Assembly: GCF_020193655.1 (NCBI RefSeq)
Contig: NZ_JADYVE010000002.1
Span: 1-64,000 of the forward strand
Length of the DNA stretch: 64,000 nt
Reading direction: 5' to 3'
Source: Ensifer sp. IC3342
Lineage (GTDB): Bacteria > Pseudomonadota > Alphaproteobacteria > Rhizobiales > Rhizobiaceae
Shown: piece by piece, positions 36,906 to 46,063 of the stretch
Numbering within the stretch: position 1 is the first letter of the stretch
How the letters are laid out: each line of letters starts with the position of its first letter
Made by a program: the position numbers and the translations under genes
The notes under the pieces: generated by a model
What the model was told of the DNA's origin: nothing
What the model saw: only the letters and a program-made list of their open reading frames with translations
Database searches by the model: none

Positions 36906-38738
36906 GTGCGCGTTCTGGGCATTTCGGCCTTTTATCACGACAGCGCGGCGGCTCTGGTTGAAGACGGCCGCGTCGTCGCGGCCGCGCAGGAGGAACGCTT
37001 CACTCGAAAGAAGCACGATCCGAGTTTTCCTGCGCGGGCGATAGAATACTGCCTGGCGGAAGCTCGCTGCGGCATGAACGATATCGATCACGTTGTATTT
37101 TACGACAAGCCGTTCCTGAAATTCGAGCGGCTTCTCGAGACCTACCTTGCGACGAGCCCCAGGGGGTTTCGCTCATTCAAGCTTGCGATGCCGATATGGA
37201 TCAAGGAGAAGCTGTTTCAAAAGAAGCTCCTCCGCAAAGATCTGGGCAGGCTTGCGGGGGTGAAGGAATGGGCGGGGTCGCTGCTCTTTACCGAGCATCA
37301 TCTGGCACACGCCGCGAGCGCGTACTTTCCTTCTCCCTTCCCAAGGGCAGCGGTATTGACCATGGACGGCGTCGGCGAATGGTGCACGACGTCCCTTGGC
37401 CACGGCCGCGACAATCACGTTGAAATATTGAAGGAAATTCATTTCCCCCATTCGCTGGGCCTGCTTTATTCCGCCTTCACCTACTATACGGGCTTCAAGG
37501 TGAACTCCGGCGAGTACAAGCTGATGGGGCTCGCGCCCTATGGTCGCCCGCGCTTTGCCCAGACCATCCTCGACCATCTCATCGACCTCAAGGAGGATGG
37601 TTCGTTCCGGCTTGATCAGCGCTACTTCGACTATTGCACCGGTCTCACGATGACGTCGGCGGCCTTTCACCGCTTGTTCGGCGGCGAACCGCGCAAGCCG
37701 GAGTCCCCGCTTACACAGCGCGAGATGGACCTAGCCGCGTCGATCCAGAGCATCACGGAAGAAGTTGTACTGAGGCTCGCGCGGTTCGCGAAGCGGGAAA
37801 CCAACGAAAAGAACCTTTGCCTGGCGGGCGGTGTCGCGCTCAACTGCGTTGCCAATGGCAAGCTCGTCAAGGAAGGTCTCTTCGAGGACATCTGGATACA
37901 GCCGGCCGCTGGCGACGCGGGTGGCGCCTTAGGCGCGGCGCTCGCCGCATGGCACGACTACCTGAGCCAGCCCCGCGCCACAAACGGCGGGGACAGCATG
38001 GCCGGGGCCTATCTCGGTCCGAGCTACGAACAAGGTGAAATCGAACAGCGCCTGACTGCTGCCGGCGCGGCCTACAGAGTCCTGTCCGACGACGAAATCA
38101 CAGCAGATACGGTCGAGGCTCTTGTGGAAGAAAAGGCCGTTGGCTGGATGCAGGGGCGCATGGAGTTCGGACCGCGCGCGCTCGGAGGGCGCTCGATACT
38201 CGGCGATCCGCGCTCGCCGACGATGCAGAAGACGCTCAATCTCAAGGTCAAATACAGGGAGAGTTTTCGCCCCTTTGCTCCCTCGGTCCGCCGGGAGGAT
38301 GTGGCGGACTGGTTCGATCTTGATACCGACAGCCCCTATATGCTGCTCGTTGCTGATGTATTGAAGCGCCGGAGGCTGCACGCCAATCACCCGCAAGAAC
38401 AGTTGTTCGGCATCGATCTGCTGAATGTGCCGAGATCAGAGATTCCTGCGGTCACCCACGTCGACTACTCGGCGCGCGTCCAGACTGTGCATCGTGAGAC
38501 CAACCCTCGCTATTGGGATCTGCTGACAGCCTTCAAAGCGCGCACCGGCTGTCCGGTCCTTGTCAACACCAGCTTCAACGTGCGCGGAGAGCCTATCGTC
38601 TGTACGCCCGAAGATGCATTCCGATGCTTCATGGGCACGGAGATCGAACGCCTCGTCGTCGGCAATTGCATGCTGAAGAAGGAAGACCAGCCTGAACGCT
38701 TACGCAAGGACTACAAGGAACAGTTCGAGCTCGACTAG
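36906..38738 (+). CDS. NodU/CmcH-type carbamoyltransferase
   Basis: A 610-residue enzyme starting at GTG 36906 (MRVLGISAFYHDSAAAL). The N-terminal Kae1-like domain has the conserved histidine cluster TEHHLAHAASAYFPS and LTMDGVGEW; LCLAGGVALNCVANGK and GDAGGALGAAL are nucleotide-binding motifs; the C-terminal domain has GRMEFGPRALGGRSILGDPR and LVNTSFNVRGEPIV. Such enzymes transfer carbamoyl from carbamoyl phosphate, through carbamoyl adenylate, to a hydroxyl of a sugar or small molecule. NodU does this on Nod factors, but no nod genes are near. It lies 12 bases after DUF5989. Confidence 0.92.
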   Translation: MRVLGISAFYHDSAAALVEDGRVVAAAQEERFTRKKHDPSFPARAIEYCLAEARCGMNDIDHVVFYDKPFLKFERLLETYLATSPRGFRSFKLAMPIWIKEKLFQKKLLRKDLGRLAGVKEWAGSLLFTEHHLAHAASAYFPSPFPRAAVLTMDGVGEWCTTSLGHGRDNHVEILKEIHFPHSLGLLYSAFTYYTGFKVNSGEYKLMGLAPYGRPRFAQTILDHLIDLKEDGSFRLDQRYFDYCTGLTMTSAAFHRLFGGEPRKPESPLTQREMDLAASIQSITEEVVLRLARFAKRETNEKNLCLAGGVALNCVANGKLVKEGLFEDIWIQPAAGDAGGALGAALAAWHDYLSQPRATNGGDSMAGAYLGPSYEQGEIEQRLTAAGAAYRVLSDDEITADTVEALVEEKAVGWMQGRMEFGPRALGGRSILGDPRSPTMQKTLNLKVKYRESFRPFAPSVRREDVADWFDLDTDSPYMLLVADVLKRRRLHANHPQEQLFGIDLLNVPRSEIPAVTHVDYSARVQTVHRETNPRYWDLLTAFKARTGCPVLVNTSFNVRGEPIVCTPEDAFRCFMGTEIERLVVGNCMLKKEDQPERLRKDYKEQFELD

Positions 38739-38795
38739 CGGGATCGAAGCTGCAGGTCCTTCTTAAAGCGTTGGCGGCGTGGACAACTCCTGTGT

Positions 38796-39815
38796 TCACC
38801 CTGTCTGCTCGACGATCGGCGGGATCTGGATCACCTTCAGCTCCGACGCGCCAGAATCGATAATCTCGAAGACCGCATCGAGCATTCTCGGAACATCCTG
38901 GCGAACCATTTCGATGTGATCGCCGAGCATGGCCACAAAGGGATCCCAGTCAAAGCAGCCGAGGTGCGGCATCCGGTCGGCATAGTGGCCGGAGCGACGG
39001 ATCCAGCGCATGACGCCTTCAAGCGAAATGGTCGAGTTGACGAACATGCCGCGTGGCAGTGTTCCGACCTTTTCTGCGATTGCCTTCATGGCGTTCTCCG
39101 CCTTCTCGGGCGCATAGCCGCAGGTCAGGACAAGCGTCTCGTCGACCGCCACCCCCACTTCGGCATGGGCCGCGCGGAACCCTCTCACGCGCTCCGATGT
39201 GTTATGGTCGGTTCCGCGCCCGCCGACGAAGAGCAGCGGCGCCTTTTCACCGAACTCCCTCTCGCAGTTTGCCAGCACACGCCGCGTGAGTTCGAGCGCG
39301 CCGGCGAAATTGTCCGAGATGACCGACGGAACACGCGAACCCGGCAGGTCGAGATTCACGGCGCGCACGCCGGCCGCAGAACATATGTCGGCGATGCGAT
39401 CCGGATCGGTCGCGCCGGTCGCGATCAGGCAGTCCACCTGGTAGGAGAGCATGGCGCGCGCGGCCTCGATTTCCAATGCGGGATCGCGGCGCGTGCAGGT
39501 GATGATCGGAAAAAGACCTCTCTCGCGGGCCATGGCCTCGAACTGTTCGACTATCGAGCCGAAGTAGCGGTTGTCGTACTTCGGCACGATCATTCCGATG
39601 ATTTTCGATCGCTCGCGCCGCAGCACACTCGCCTGCATGTTCAGCGCATATCCCTGTTCCTCAGCGAGCCGGGTGATCTTCTCGGCAAGCTGGGCGCTGA
39701 TGCGGCGCTTCTTCCAGTTTCCGCTCAGCACGGCACTTACGGCACTCGCCGAGGTCCCGGCCAGTTCGGCCAGGTCGTAGATCGTTGTCCTTTTCGTCGG
39801 AATGCTACGCTTCAC
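38796..39815 (-). CDS. LacI-family regulator of the ribitol operon
   Basis: A 339-residue LacI/GalR protein: N-terminal helix-turn-helix (TIYDLAELAGTSASAVSAVLSG) and a periplasmic-binding-like effector domain (KIIGMIVPKYDNRYFGSIVEQFE). It starts at GTG 39815 with GGAG upstream. It is divergent from the sugar ABC importer and convergent with the carbamoyltransferase. A 13-bp inverted repeat at 39876-39913 in the divergent region is the candidate operator. The inducer is probably ribitol or a product of it. Confidence 0.88.
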   Translation of the reverse strand: MKRSIPTKRTTIYDLAELAGTSASAVSAVLSGNWKKRRISAQLAEKITRLAEEQGYALNMQASVLRRERSKIIGMIVPKYDNRYFGSIVEQFEAMARERGLFPIITCTRRDPALEIEAARAMLSYQVDCLIATGATDPDRIADICSAAGVRAVNLDLPGSRVPSVISDNFAGALELTRRVLANCEREFGEKAPLLFVGGRGTDHNTSERVRGFRAAHAEVGVAVDETLVLTCGYAPEKAENAMKAIAEKVGTLPRGMFVNSTISLEGVMRWIRRSGHYADRMPHLGCFDWDPFVAMLGDHIEMVRQDVPRMLDAVFEIIDSGASELKVIQIPPIVEQTG

Positions 39816-39875
39816 GAATTTTGATCTCCATTTTCGAACGCCACCTTGACATCAAAGGAGTTAAGCGGCAATTCT

Positions 39876-39913
39876 GCTTCATCGATTGAGCAAGCGAGCA
39901 CAATCGATGAAGC
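39876..39913. promoter_or_regulatory. Inverted repeat in the LacI/importer divergent region
   Basis: GCTTCATCGATTG (39876-39888) mirrors CAATCGATGAAGC (39901-39913) across a 12-base spacer. Each arm contains the small palindrome ATCGAT. It lies 61 bases upstream of the LacI gene and 213 before the binding protein. The 310-base gap holds no gene; the repeat is the only structure noticed and a good LacI-family operator candidate. Confidence 0.6.
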
Positions 39914-40125
39914 CGCCTGTTTTAACAAAGCTGGGCGGGGGAGGTGTCAGACAGGCATCAAAAAACAAGCGCTGCGGTGTTTGCTGCGGCGACCGACTGG
40001 CTGCGCCCTGATGGGCCTGTAGAAGCTGTGCAGAATTTGTCCCCGGACGACTTCGCGATATCTTGGGGGCGTCGCCCTTCAAAAGCTTCAGGACGCCGGC
40101 GAAAAATCAACCGTGGAGGAAACTT

Positions 40126-41172
40126 ATGAAGACGATTTATTACTTGCTTGCATCGACCGGCCTTGCCGTGTCGCTCAGCAGCGCCGCCATTGCGCAGGAA
40201 GCGGCCACCGTAGCCTTCCTGATGCCGGACCAGGCTTCGACGCGCTACGAGGAGCATGACTATCCAGGCTTCAAGGCGGAGATGGAGAAGCTCTGCCCGA
40301 GCTGCACCGTCATCTACCAGAACGCCAATGCGGACGTGGCGCTTCAGCAGCAGCAGTTCAACTCCGCAATCGCCCAGGGCGCCAAGGTTGTCGTGCTTGA
40401 TCCGGTTGATTCCGCGGCAGCTGCCGCGCTCGTCGAAATCGCCCATTCCCAGGACGTCAAAGTGATCGCCTATGACCGTCCGATCCCGGACAAGCCGGCG
40501 GACTACTATGTCTCGTTCGACAACGAAGGCATCGGCCGCTCGATCGCGCAGTCGCTCGTCGAGCACCTGAAGGCATCCGGAGTTCCGGATGGTTCAGGCG
40601 TGCTGCAGATCAACGGCTCGCCGACCGATGCGGCCGCCGGCCTCATTCGCGACGGCATCGATTCCGCCCTCGACGCATCCGGCTACAAGACGCTCGCCGA
40701 GTACGATACGCCCGACTGGGCGCCACCGAAGGCGCAGGAATGGACTGCCGGCCAGATCACCCGCTTCGGTGACCAGATCAAGGGCATCGTCGCCGCCAAC
40801 GACGGAACCGGCGGTGGTGCGATTGCCGCTCTCAAGGCGGCAGGCGTCAAGCCGGTCCCCCCGGTCACCGGCAACGATGCGACGATTGCGGCGCTGCAAC
40901 TGGTCATCTCCGGCGATCAGTACAACACGATCTCGAAGCCTTCCGAGATCGTCGCGGCGGCTGCCGCCAATGTCGCCGTGAAGCTGCTCAAGGGCGAAAC
41001 CCCGGAAGCGACTCATAAGCTGTATGATACGCCCTCGCAGCTCTTCAATCCGGCGGTGGTTACGGCCGAAAACATCAAGGCCGAGATCTTCGACAAGAAG
41101 ATCAACACGCCGGAAGAGATCTGCACCGGCGAATATGTTGAAGGTTGCCGCAAACTCGGCATCATGAACTGA
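40126..41172 (+). CDS. Sugar/polyol ABC transporter periplasmic binding protein
   Basis: A 348-residue family 2 (ribose/xylose-type) binding protein. Residues 1-24 form a signal peptide ending AIAQ. VAFLMPDQASTRYEEHDYPGF and KVVVLDPVDSAAAAALV are typical of XylF/RbsB proteins. The ATG at 40126 follows GGAGGA. A hairpin and a RIME-like repeat separate it from the ATPase gene. Ribitol or a related pentitol is the likely ligand from the downstream enzymes. Confidence 0.87.
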   Translation: MKTIYYLLASTGLAVSLSSAAIAQEAATVAFLMPDQASTRYEEHDYPGFKAEMEKLCPSCTVIYQNANADVALQQQQFNSAIAQGAKVVVLDPVDSAAAAALVEIAHSQDVKVIAYDRPIPDKPADYYVSFDNEGIGRSIAQSLVEHLKASGVPDGSGVLQINGSPTDAAAGLIRDGIDSALDASGYKTLAEYDTPDWAPPKAQEWTAGQITRFGDQIKGIVAANDGTGGGAIAALKAAGVKPVPPVTGNDATIAALQLVISGDQYNTISKPSEIVAAAAANVAVKLLKGETPEATHKLYDTPSQLFNPAVVTAENIKAEIFDKKINTPEEICTGEYVEGCRKLGIMN

Positions 41173-41188
41173 GATTCTGACTGTTGTC

Positions 41189-41217
41189 GTGTTCGGTCGC
41201 GAGGCGCGGCCGAACAC
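41189..41217 (+). terminator. Hairpin after the sugar binding-protein gene
   Basis: GTGTTCGG (41189-41196) pairs with CCGAACAC (41210-41217), with further GC pairing inside, 17 bases after the stop codon. No T-run follows. It is likely a 3' stabiliser or partial terminator that lowers expression of the downstream ATPase and permease relative to the binding protein. Confidence 0.55.
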
Positions 41218-41334
41218 ATCTCCGAGATCACGATGATTCTTGGTCGACCCATAATCATGGCCGTGATCGATTCTAACAACTTGGAGCGGGATGCGCGGCG
41301 GATCGCTCGTACGTTTCCTTGATCCCGCTCCACT

Positions 41335-41433
41335 GCGTGTTTCCGTAAATCCTGTCCGATTTAAGGGTAGAAATATGCAGCAATTCAAAGCGTTACAGCG
41401 TCTTTTGCGCCTCTGGTAGACGCGCGGCGCTGA
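41335..41433 (+). repeat. RIME-like palindromic repeat, copy 5, between binding protein and ATPase
   Basis: GCGTGTTTCCGTAAATCCTG, ATATGCAGCAATTCAAAGCG and GACGCGCGGCGCTGA follow the order of the other copies. It ends 19 bases before the ATPase start. As in the hydroxyproline operon, it separates a binding-protein gene from the rest of its transporter. Confidence 0.8.
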
Positions 41434-41452
41434 GTCGAAAGGTCGAAAGGCG

Positions 41453-42274
41453 ATGACACGCGATATTCAGAGTGCCCCCGCAAAGGGTGAGCCTGTGCTG
41501 CGTCTTCGCGGCATATCCAAGAATTTTGGCGCCGTATCCGCGCTTACCGACATCGAGCTCGACGTCAACGCCGGCGAAGTCGTCGCGTTGGTGGGAGACA
41601 ACGGCGCTGGCAAGTCGACGCTCGTCAAGATCCTCGCCGGCGTGCATCAGCCGTCCGCGGGCACGATCGAGTTCTGCGGCGAAGGCGTGACGCTCGACAA
41701 TCCCGCAAAGGCGCTTGGCCTCGGCATTGCGACGGTCTTTCAGGACCTGGCGCTGTGCGAAAATCTCGATGTCGTCGCGAACCTGTTCCTCGGCCACGAG
41801 CTGGCCCCCTGGAGTCTCGACGAAGTCGCGATGGAAGTGCGCGCCTGGACACTTCTACGGGAGCTGGCCGCGCGCATCCCGTCCGTCCGCCAGCCGATCG
41901 CGTCGCTCTCCGGCGGCCAGCGCCAGACGGTGGCGATCGCTCGCTCGCTGCTCCTGGATCCCAAGCTCATCATGCTCGATGAGCCGACGGCGGCACTCGG
42001 CGTCGCCCAGACTGCCGAAGTCCTCAACCTGATCGAACGCGTCCGCGACCGCGGGCTCGGCGTGATCATCATCAGCCATAACATGGAGGACGTACGCGCG
42101 GTGGCGGATCGCATCGTCGTGCTGCGGCTTGGACGGAACAACGGCGTCTTCCTGCCGGATGCGTCCAACCACGACCTTGTCACCGCGATCACCGGGGCCA
42201 CGGAGAACGCCGTTTCGCGCCGGCACGACCGCAAGACCGGCCTCGTCAACGAGCAGAGCGGAGGAGCCGCATGA
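41453..42274 (+). CDS. Sugar ABC transporter ATP-binding protein (single ABC domain)
   Basis: A 273-residue ATPase: Walker A GDNGAGKST, Q-loop VFQDLAL, signature SLSGGQRQTVAIARSLL, Walker B LIMLDEPTAALG and H-loop IISHNMED. Ribose/xylose-class importers usually carry a duplicated ATPase of about 500 residues; this one has a single domain and would act as a homodimer. It overlaps the permease start by 4 bases. Confidence 0.9.
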   Translation: MTRDIQSAPAKGEPVLRLRGISKNFGAVSALTDIELDVNAGEVVALVGDNGAGKSTLVKILAGVHQPSAGTIEFCGEGVTLDNPAKALGLGIATVFQDLALCENLDVVANLFLGHELAPWSLDEVAMEVRAWTLLRELAARIPSVRQPIASLSGGQRQTVAIARSLLLDPKLIMLDEPTAALGVAQTAEVLNLIERVRDRGLGVIIISHNMEDVRAVADRIVVLRLGRNNGVFLPDASNHDLVTAITGATENAVSRRHDRKTGLVNEQSGGAA

Positions 42275-43533
42275 GCCAGAATCCTTCGAACACCGCCGTC
42301 CAGACCCAGCAGAGGCTCGACCGCAGCGATGAACGTGTGCGCCATGACGAGGGAATGCTCGACATGGTGTGGGGGTTCATCGATCGCGTGCGGTCCGGCG
42401 ATCTCGGCATGCTGCCGGTCGCCGTCGGACTCATTGTCATCTCGATTATCTTTTCGACGCTCAATCCGGTCTTTCTCGCGCCAAACAACCTCGTGAACCT
42501 GCTCTTCGATTGCGCCACCGTAGGCGTGATTTCGCTCGGCATCATTTGCGTGCTGGTATTGGGCGAAATCGACCTTTCGGTGGGCTCCATGAGCGGCTTG
42601 GCCTCGGCGATGGTCGGGGTGCTGTGGGTGAATTCCGGCTGGCCGATCGCCGCGGCCATATTCGCGGCGCTTCTGGTCGGGGTCGTAGTTGGGCTGATCT
42701 ACGCAGCGCTGTACAACCGGCTCGGAATGCCGAGCTTCATTGCCACGCTCGCTGGTCTTCTCGCGCTGCTCGGCATGCAGCTCTATATCCTGGGGCCAAC
42801 CGGTTCGATCAACCTGCCATACGCGTCTTCGCTCGTCCGCTTCGGACAGATAATGATCATGCCGGACTGGCTCTCCCACACGCTGGCGCTTGTGCCGGGC
42901 CTGGTGATGGTCGGCAAGGGCATGCGCACGATGCGGCAGCGACAGGCGGCGAACCTCTCCTCCCAGCCACTCGGCGCGCTGATCATCAAGGCGGTGGTGC
43001 TTACGGTCGCGCTCGAAGTGGCAGTCTTCTACCTTAATCTCGGCCGCGGCGTGCCGTGGATGTTCGGCCTGTTCGTCGCCCTTGCCGTGATCCTCAATTA
43101 TGCGCTGACGCGTACGAAGTGGGGGCGGTCGATGTTCGCGGTCGGTGGTAACCGGGAGGCCGCGCGGCGGTCGGGCATCAACGTGCGCCGGATTTACATG
43201 AGCGCCTTCGTCCTCTGCTCCACGCTCGCCACGCTCGGTGGAATCCTGTCGGCGTCGCGCCTTGCCTCCTCGAGTCAACAGGCCGGCACAGGCGACGTCA
43301 ACCTCAACGCGATCGCGGCTGCCGTCATCGGCGGCACCAGCCTCTTCGGTGGGCGTGGCAGCGCCTATTCGGCTCTGCTTGGCATCATCGTCATCCAGGC
43401 GATCTCGAACGGCCTTACCTTGCTCAATCTGAGTTCGTCGCTCCGCTACATGATCACCGGCGGCGTTTTGGCAATCGCTGTCATCGTCGACTCGTTGGCC
43501 CGTCGTTCCCGTGTCAGCCACGGACGCGCGTAA
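42271..43533 (+). CDS. Sugar ABC transporter permease (XylH/RbsC type)
   Basis: A 420-residue inner-membrane permease with about ten membrane segments. Characteristic stretches are [52 protein letters not shown] and [16 protein letters not shown]. The long form (over 400 residues) resembles XylH more than RbsC. ATGA overlap with the ATPase gene indicates coupled translation. Confidence 0.9.
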   Translation: MSQNPSNTAVQTQQRLDRSDERVRHDEGMLDMVWGFIDRVRSGDLGMLPVAVGLIVISIIFSTLNPVFLAPNNLVNLLFDCATVGVISLGIICVLVLGEIDLSVGSMSGLASAMVGVLWVNSGWPIAAAIFAALLVGVVVGLIYAALYNRLGMPSFIATLAGLLALLGMQLYILGPTGSINLPYASSLVRFGQIMIMPDWLSHTLALVPGLVMVGKGMRTMRQRQAANLSSQPLGALIIKAVVLTVALEVAVFYLNLGRGVPWMFGLFVALAVILNYALTRTKWGRSMFAVGGNREAARRSGINVRRIYMSAFVLCSTLATLGGILSASRLASSSQQAGTGDVNLNAIAAAVIGGTSLFGGRGSAYSALLGIIVIQAISNGLTLLNLSSSLRYMITGGVLAIAVIVDSLARRSRVSHGRA

Positions 43534-43561
43534 CCCAACCTCTCGTTATGGAGTTTTCAAT

Positions 43562-44290
43562 ATGGCTGACCTCATGAAAGGCAAGGTTGCCGCCATCACC
43601 GGCGCGGCATCGGGCATCGGTCTGGAATGCGCCCGCACGTTGCTTGCGGAAGGGGCGAAAGTCGTCCTCGTCGATCGTGCGCAGGACAAGCTGGAACAGC
43701 TCTGTGGCGAACTCGGCGAAAACGCCCTGCCGCTGGTCGTCGATCTCCTCAAGCCCGCCGAAGTCTCCGGCATGCTTCCGAGAATCCTCGATATCGCCGG
43801 GAAGCTCGACATCTTCCACGCGAATGCCGGCGCCTACATCGGCGGTCCGGTTGCCGAAGGGGATCCGGACGCCTGGGACCGGATGCTCAACCTCAACATC
43901 AATGCGGCATTCCGTTCCGTGCACGCCGTATTGCCCTATATGATCGAACAGAAATCGGGCGACATTCTCTTTACAAGCTCGATTGCGGGCGTTGTCCCTG
44001 TCGTCTGGGAGCCGATCTATACGGCATCGAAATTTGCCGTGCAGGCTTTCGTGCACAGCACGCGGCGACAGGTGGCGCAGCATGGCGTGCGCGTCGGAGC
44101 CGTGTTGCCCGGGCCCGTAGTGACGGCGCTGCTCGACGACTGGCCAAAGGCGAAGATGGAAGAAGCGCTTGCCAACGGCAGCCTCATGCAGCCGAAGGAA
44201 GTGGCGGATGCGGTGCTCTTCATGCTGACGCGTCCGCGCAACGTCACGATCCGCGATCTGGTGATCCTGCCCAACAGCGTCGATCTCTGA
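43562..44290 (+). CDS. rbtD: Ribitol 2-dehydrogenase (short-chain dehydrogenase)
   Basis: A 242-residue SDR: cofactor motif TGAASGIG near residue 13, NAG motif in [17 protein letters not shown], and catalytic serine, tyrosine and lysine in FTSSIAG and YTASKFAVQ. Long stretches ([29 protein letters not shown]) match the Klebsiella ribitol dehydrogenase RbtD as remembered. It oxidises ribitol to D-ribulose with NAD+. The ATG at 43562 follows GGAG; the frame is open upstream into the permease gene. Confidence 0.88.
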   Translation: MADLMKGKVAAITGAASGIGLECARTLLAEGAKVVLVDRAQDKLEQLCGELGENALPLVVDLLKPAEVSGMLPRILDIAGKLDIFHANAGAYIGGPVAEGDPDAWDRMLNLNINAAFRSVHAVLPYMIEQKSGDILFTSSIAGVVPVVWEPIYTASKFAVQAFVHSTRRQVAQHGVRVGAVLPGPVVTALLDDWPKAKMEEALANGSLMQPKEVADAVLFMLTRPRNVTIRDLVILPNSVDL

Positions 44291-44356
44291 TTACCTCCGA
44301 CGGCGCGAGGCTCAGGCCTCCGCCGATCCACGTTCCTGATTTGCAGGCGGTAGACC

Positions 44357-45988
44357 ATGACCAACACTTCTTCCGCACGCCCTGCGGGCGGCGAACGATA
44401 TCTCATCGGCGTTGATGTCGGCACCGGAAGCGCCAGAGCTGGCCTTTTCGACCTGACCGGCCGGCTGCTGGCGTCCGGAAAGCGCGACATCACGCTGTTT
44501 CGCGAGGCCGGTTCCATCGTCGAGCAGTCGAGCGCGGAGATCTGGTCCGCCGTCTGCGAGGCGGTGCGCGAGGCGGTGTCGTCGGCGGGCATCGATTCTG
44601 CAAAAGTGGCAAGCATAGGCTTCGACGCGACCTGCTCGCTCGTCGTCCTTGGCGATGACGGGCGGTCGCTTCCGGTCGGACCGTCGGAAGACCCCGCGCG
44701 CGATATCATCGTCTGGATGGACCACCGCGCCGTCGATCAGGCGGAACGCATTAATGCCAAGGGTCATGGGGTGCTGCGCTATGTCGGCGGGCGCATATCA
44801 CCCGAGATGGAGACGCCGAAGCTCCTCTGGCTGCGCGAGAATCGTCCCCACGTATTCGATGCCGCCTGGCAATTCTTCGACCTTGCGGATTTCCTGACTT
44901 GGCGGGCAACGGGTGACCTTGCCCGGTCCACGTGCACGGTGACGTGCAAGTGGACCTATCTCGCACACGAGAAGCGCTGGGATCCGGACTATTTCCGCGC
45001 GATCGGCCTTGGCCAACTCGCGGATGAGGACTTCGTGCGCATAGGCCAGCGTGTCGTGGAGCCGGGCACGCCGGTTGGAAACGGGCTGACGGACCGCGCT
45101 GCCGCGGAGCTGGGCCTCGCAGCCGGCACCCCGATCGGAGCCGGCATGATCGACGCCCATGCCGGCGGCATTGGGACCGTCGGTGTCGACGGCCCACCGG
45201 AGAGCAACCTCGCCTATGTCTTCGGGACCTCCTCCTGCACGATGACCTCCACGGCGGAGCCGGTTTTCGTGCCGGGCGTGTGGGGACCTTACTATTCGGC
45301 CATGGTGCCGGGGATGTGGCTGAACGAGGGCGGCCAGTCCGCGGCGGGCGCTGCGATCGAGCAGCTTCTGTCTTTCCACCCAGCGGCCGGCGAGGCGCTG
45401 GAGCTCGCAGAGCGCCGCGGTATCTCGCTGCCGGTCCTGCTGGCAGACCTCGCCGCGCAGAAGGCCAAGACGCTCTCGGATTCGGTCGAGCTGGCCGGCG
45501 GCCTCCACGTCGTTCCGGAGTTCCTTGGGAACCGCGCTCCTTTTGCCGATCCACATTCCCGCGCCGTCGTTGCAGGGCTCGGCATGGAGAGGGATCTCGA
45601 CAATCTCGTGTCGCTCTACGTGGCCGGACTATGTGGCATCGGTTATGGGCTGCGACAGATCATCGATACGCAGGCGTCGTCCGGCGCTCTGATCGACAAG
45701 ATCGTCATCAGCGGGGGCGCCGGTCAGCTTGATCTCGTCCGTCAGTTGCTTGCGGATGCGACTGGGAAGCCGGTTCTGGCGACGCGCTCCGAGGAACCCG
45801 TGCTTCTCGGGGCTGCCATCCTCGGAAGCGTGGCGGCCCGCGAATTCCCGGACGTTCGCTCGGCGATGGCGAAACTTTCCGGCACGGATCGCACCTACGC
45901 GCCCGCCGGTGGTGAGATCGCAGCGCTTCATTCACGCAGATACCAGGCCTTCAAGAAGCTTCAGTCGCTGGCTCGGGAGATCCGGTAG
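44357..45988 (+). CDS. FGGY-family D-ribulokinase
   Basis: A 543-residue FGGY carbohydrate kinase: N-terminal phosphate-binding GVDVGTGSARAGLFD, FDATCSLVVL, IVWMDHRAVDQAERIN, and C-terminal FGTSSCTM and ISGGAGQLDLVRQLLADATG. These motifs are those of the ribulokinase-like pentulose kinase branch rather than glycerol or xylulose kinases. It would phosphorylate D-ribulose from ribitol dehydrogenase to ribulose 5-phosphate. It follows rbtD by 66 bases and ends the operon. Confidence 0.87.
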   Translation: MTNTSSARPAGGERYLIGVDVGTGSARAGLFDLTGRLLASGKRDITLFREAGSIVEQSSAEIWSAVCEAVREAVSSAGIDSAKVASIGFDATCSLVVLGDDGRSLPVGPSEDPARDIIVWMDHRAVDQAERINAKGHGVLRYVGGRISPEMETPKLLWLRENRPHVFDAAWQFFDLADFLTWRATGDLARSTCTVTCKWTYLAHEKRWDPDYFRAIGLGQLADEDFVRIGQRVVEPGTPVGNGLTDRAAAELGLAAGTPIGAGMIDAHAGGIGTVGVDGPPESNLAYVFGTSSCTMTSTAEPVFVPGVWGPYYSAMVPGMWLNEGGQSAAGAAIEQLLSFHPAAGEALELAERRGISLPVLLADLAAQKAKTLSDSVELAGGLHVVPEFLGNRAPFADPHSRAVVAGLGMERDLDNLVSLYVAGLCGIGYGLRQIIDTQASSGALIDKIVISGGAGQLDLVRQLLADATGKPVLATRSEEPVLLGAAILGSVAAREFPDVRSAMAKLSGTDRTYAPAGGEIAALHSRRYQAFKKLQSLAREIR

Positions 45989-46063
45989 ACTCGTCTCAAG
46001 CCGCTGCGGGTGAAACGAACGCAGATGGTTGCTTGCCCCTTTTCGGCTCCCGCGGTGGCGGCC

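Noticed and set aside
36906..38738. Assignment of the carbamoyltransferase as the nodulation protein NodU
   Set aside because: No nod, nif or fix gene or nod box was noticed nearby, and the SxtJ/DUF5989 partners point to a different carbamoylation target.
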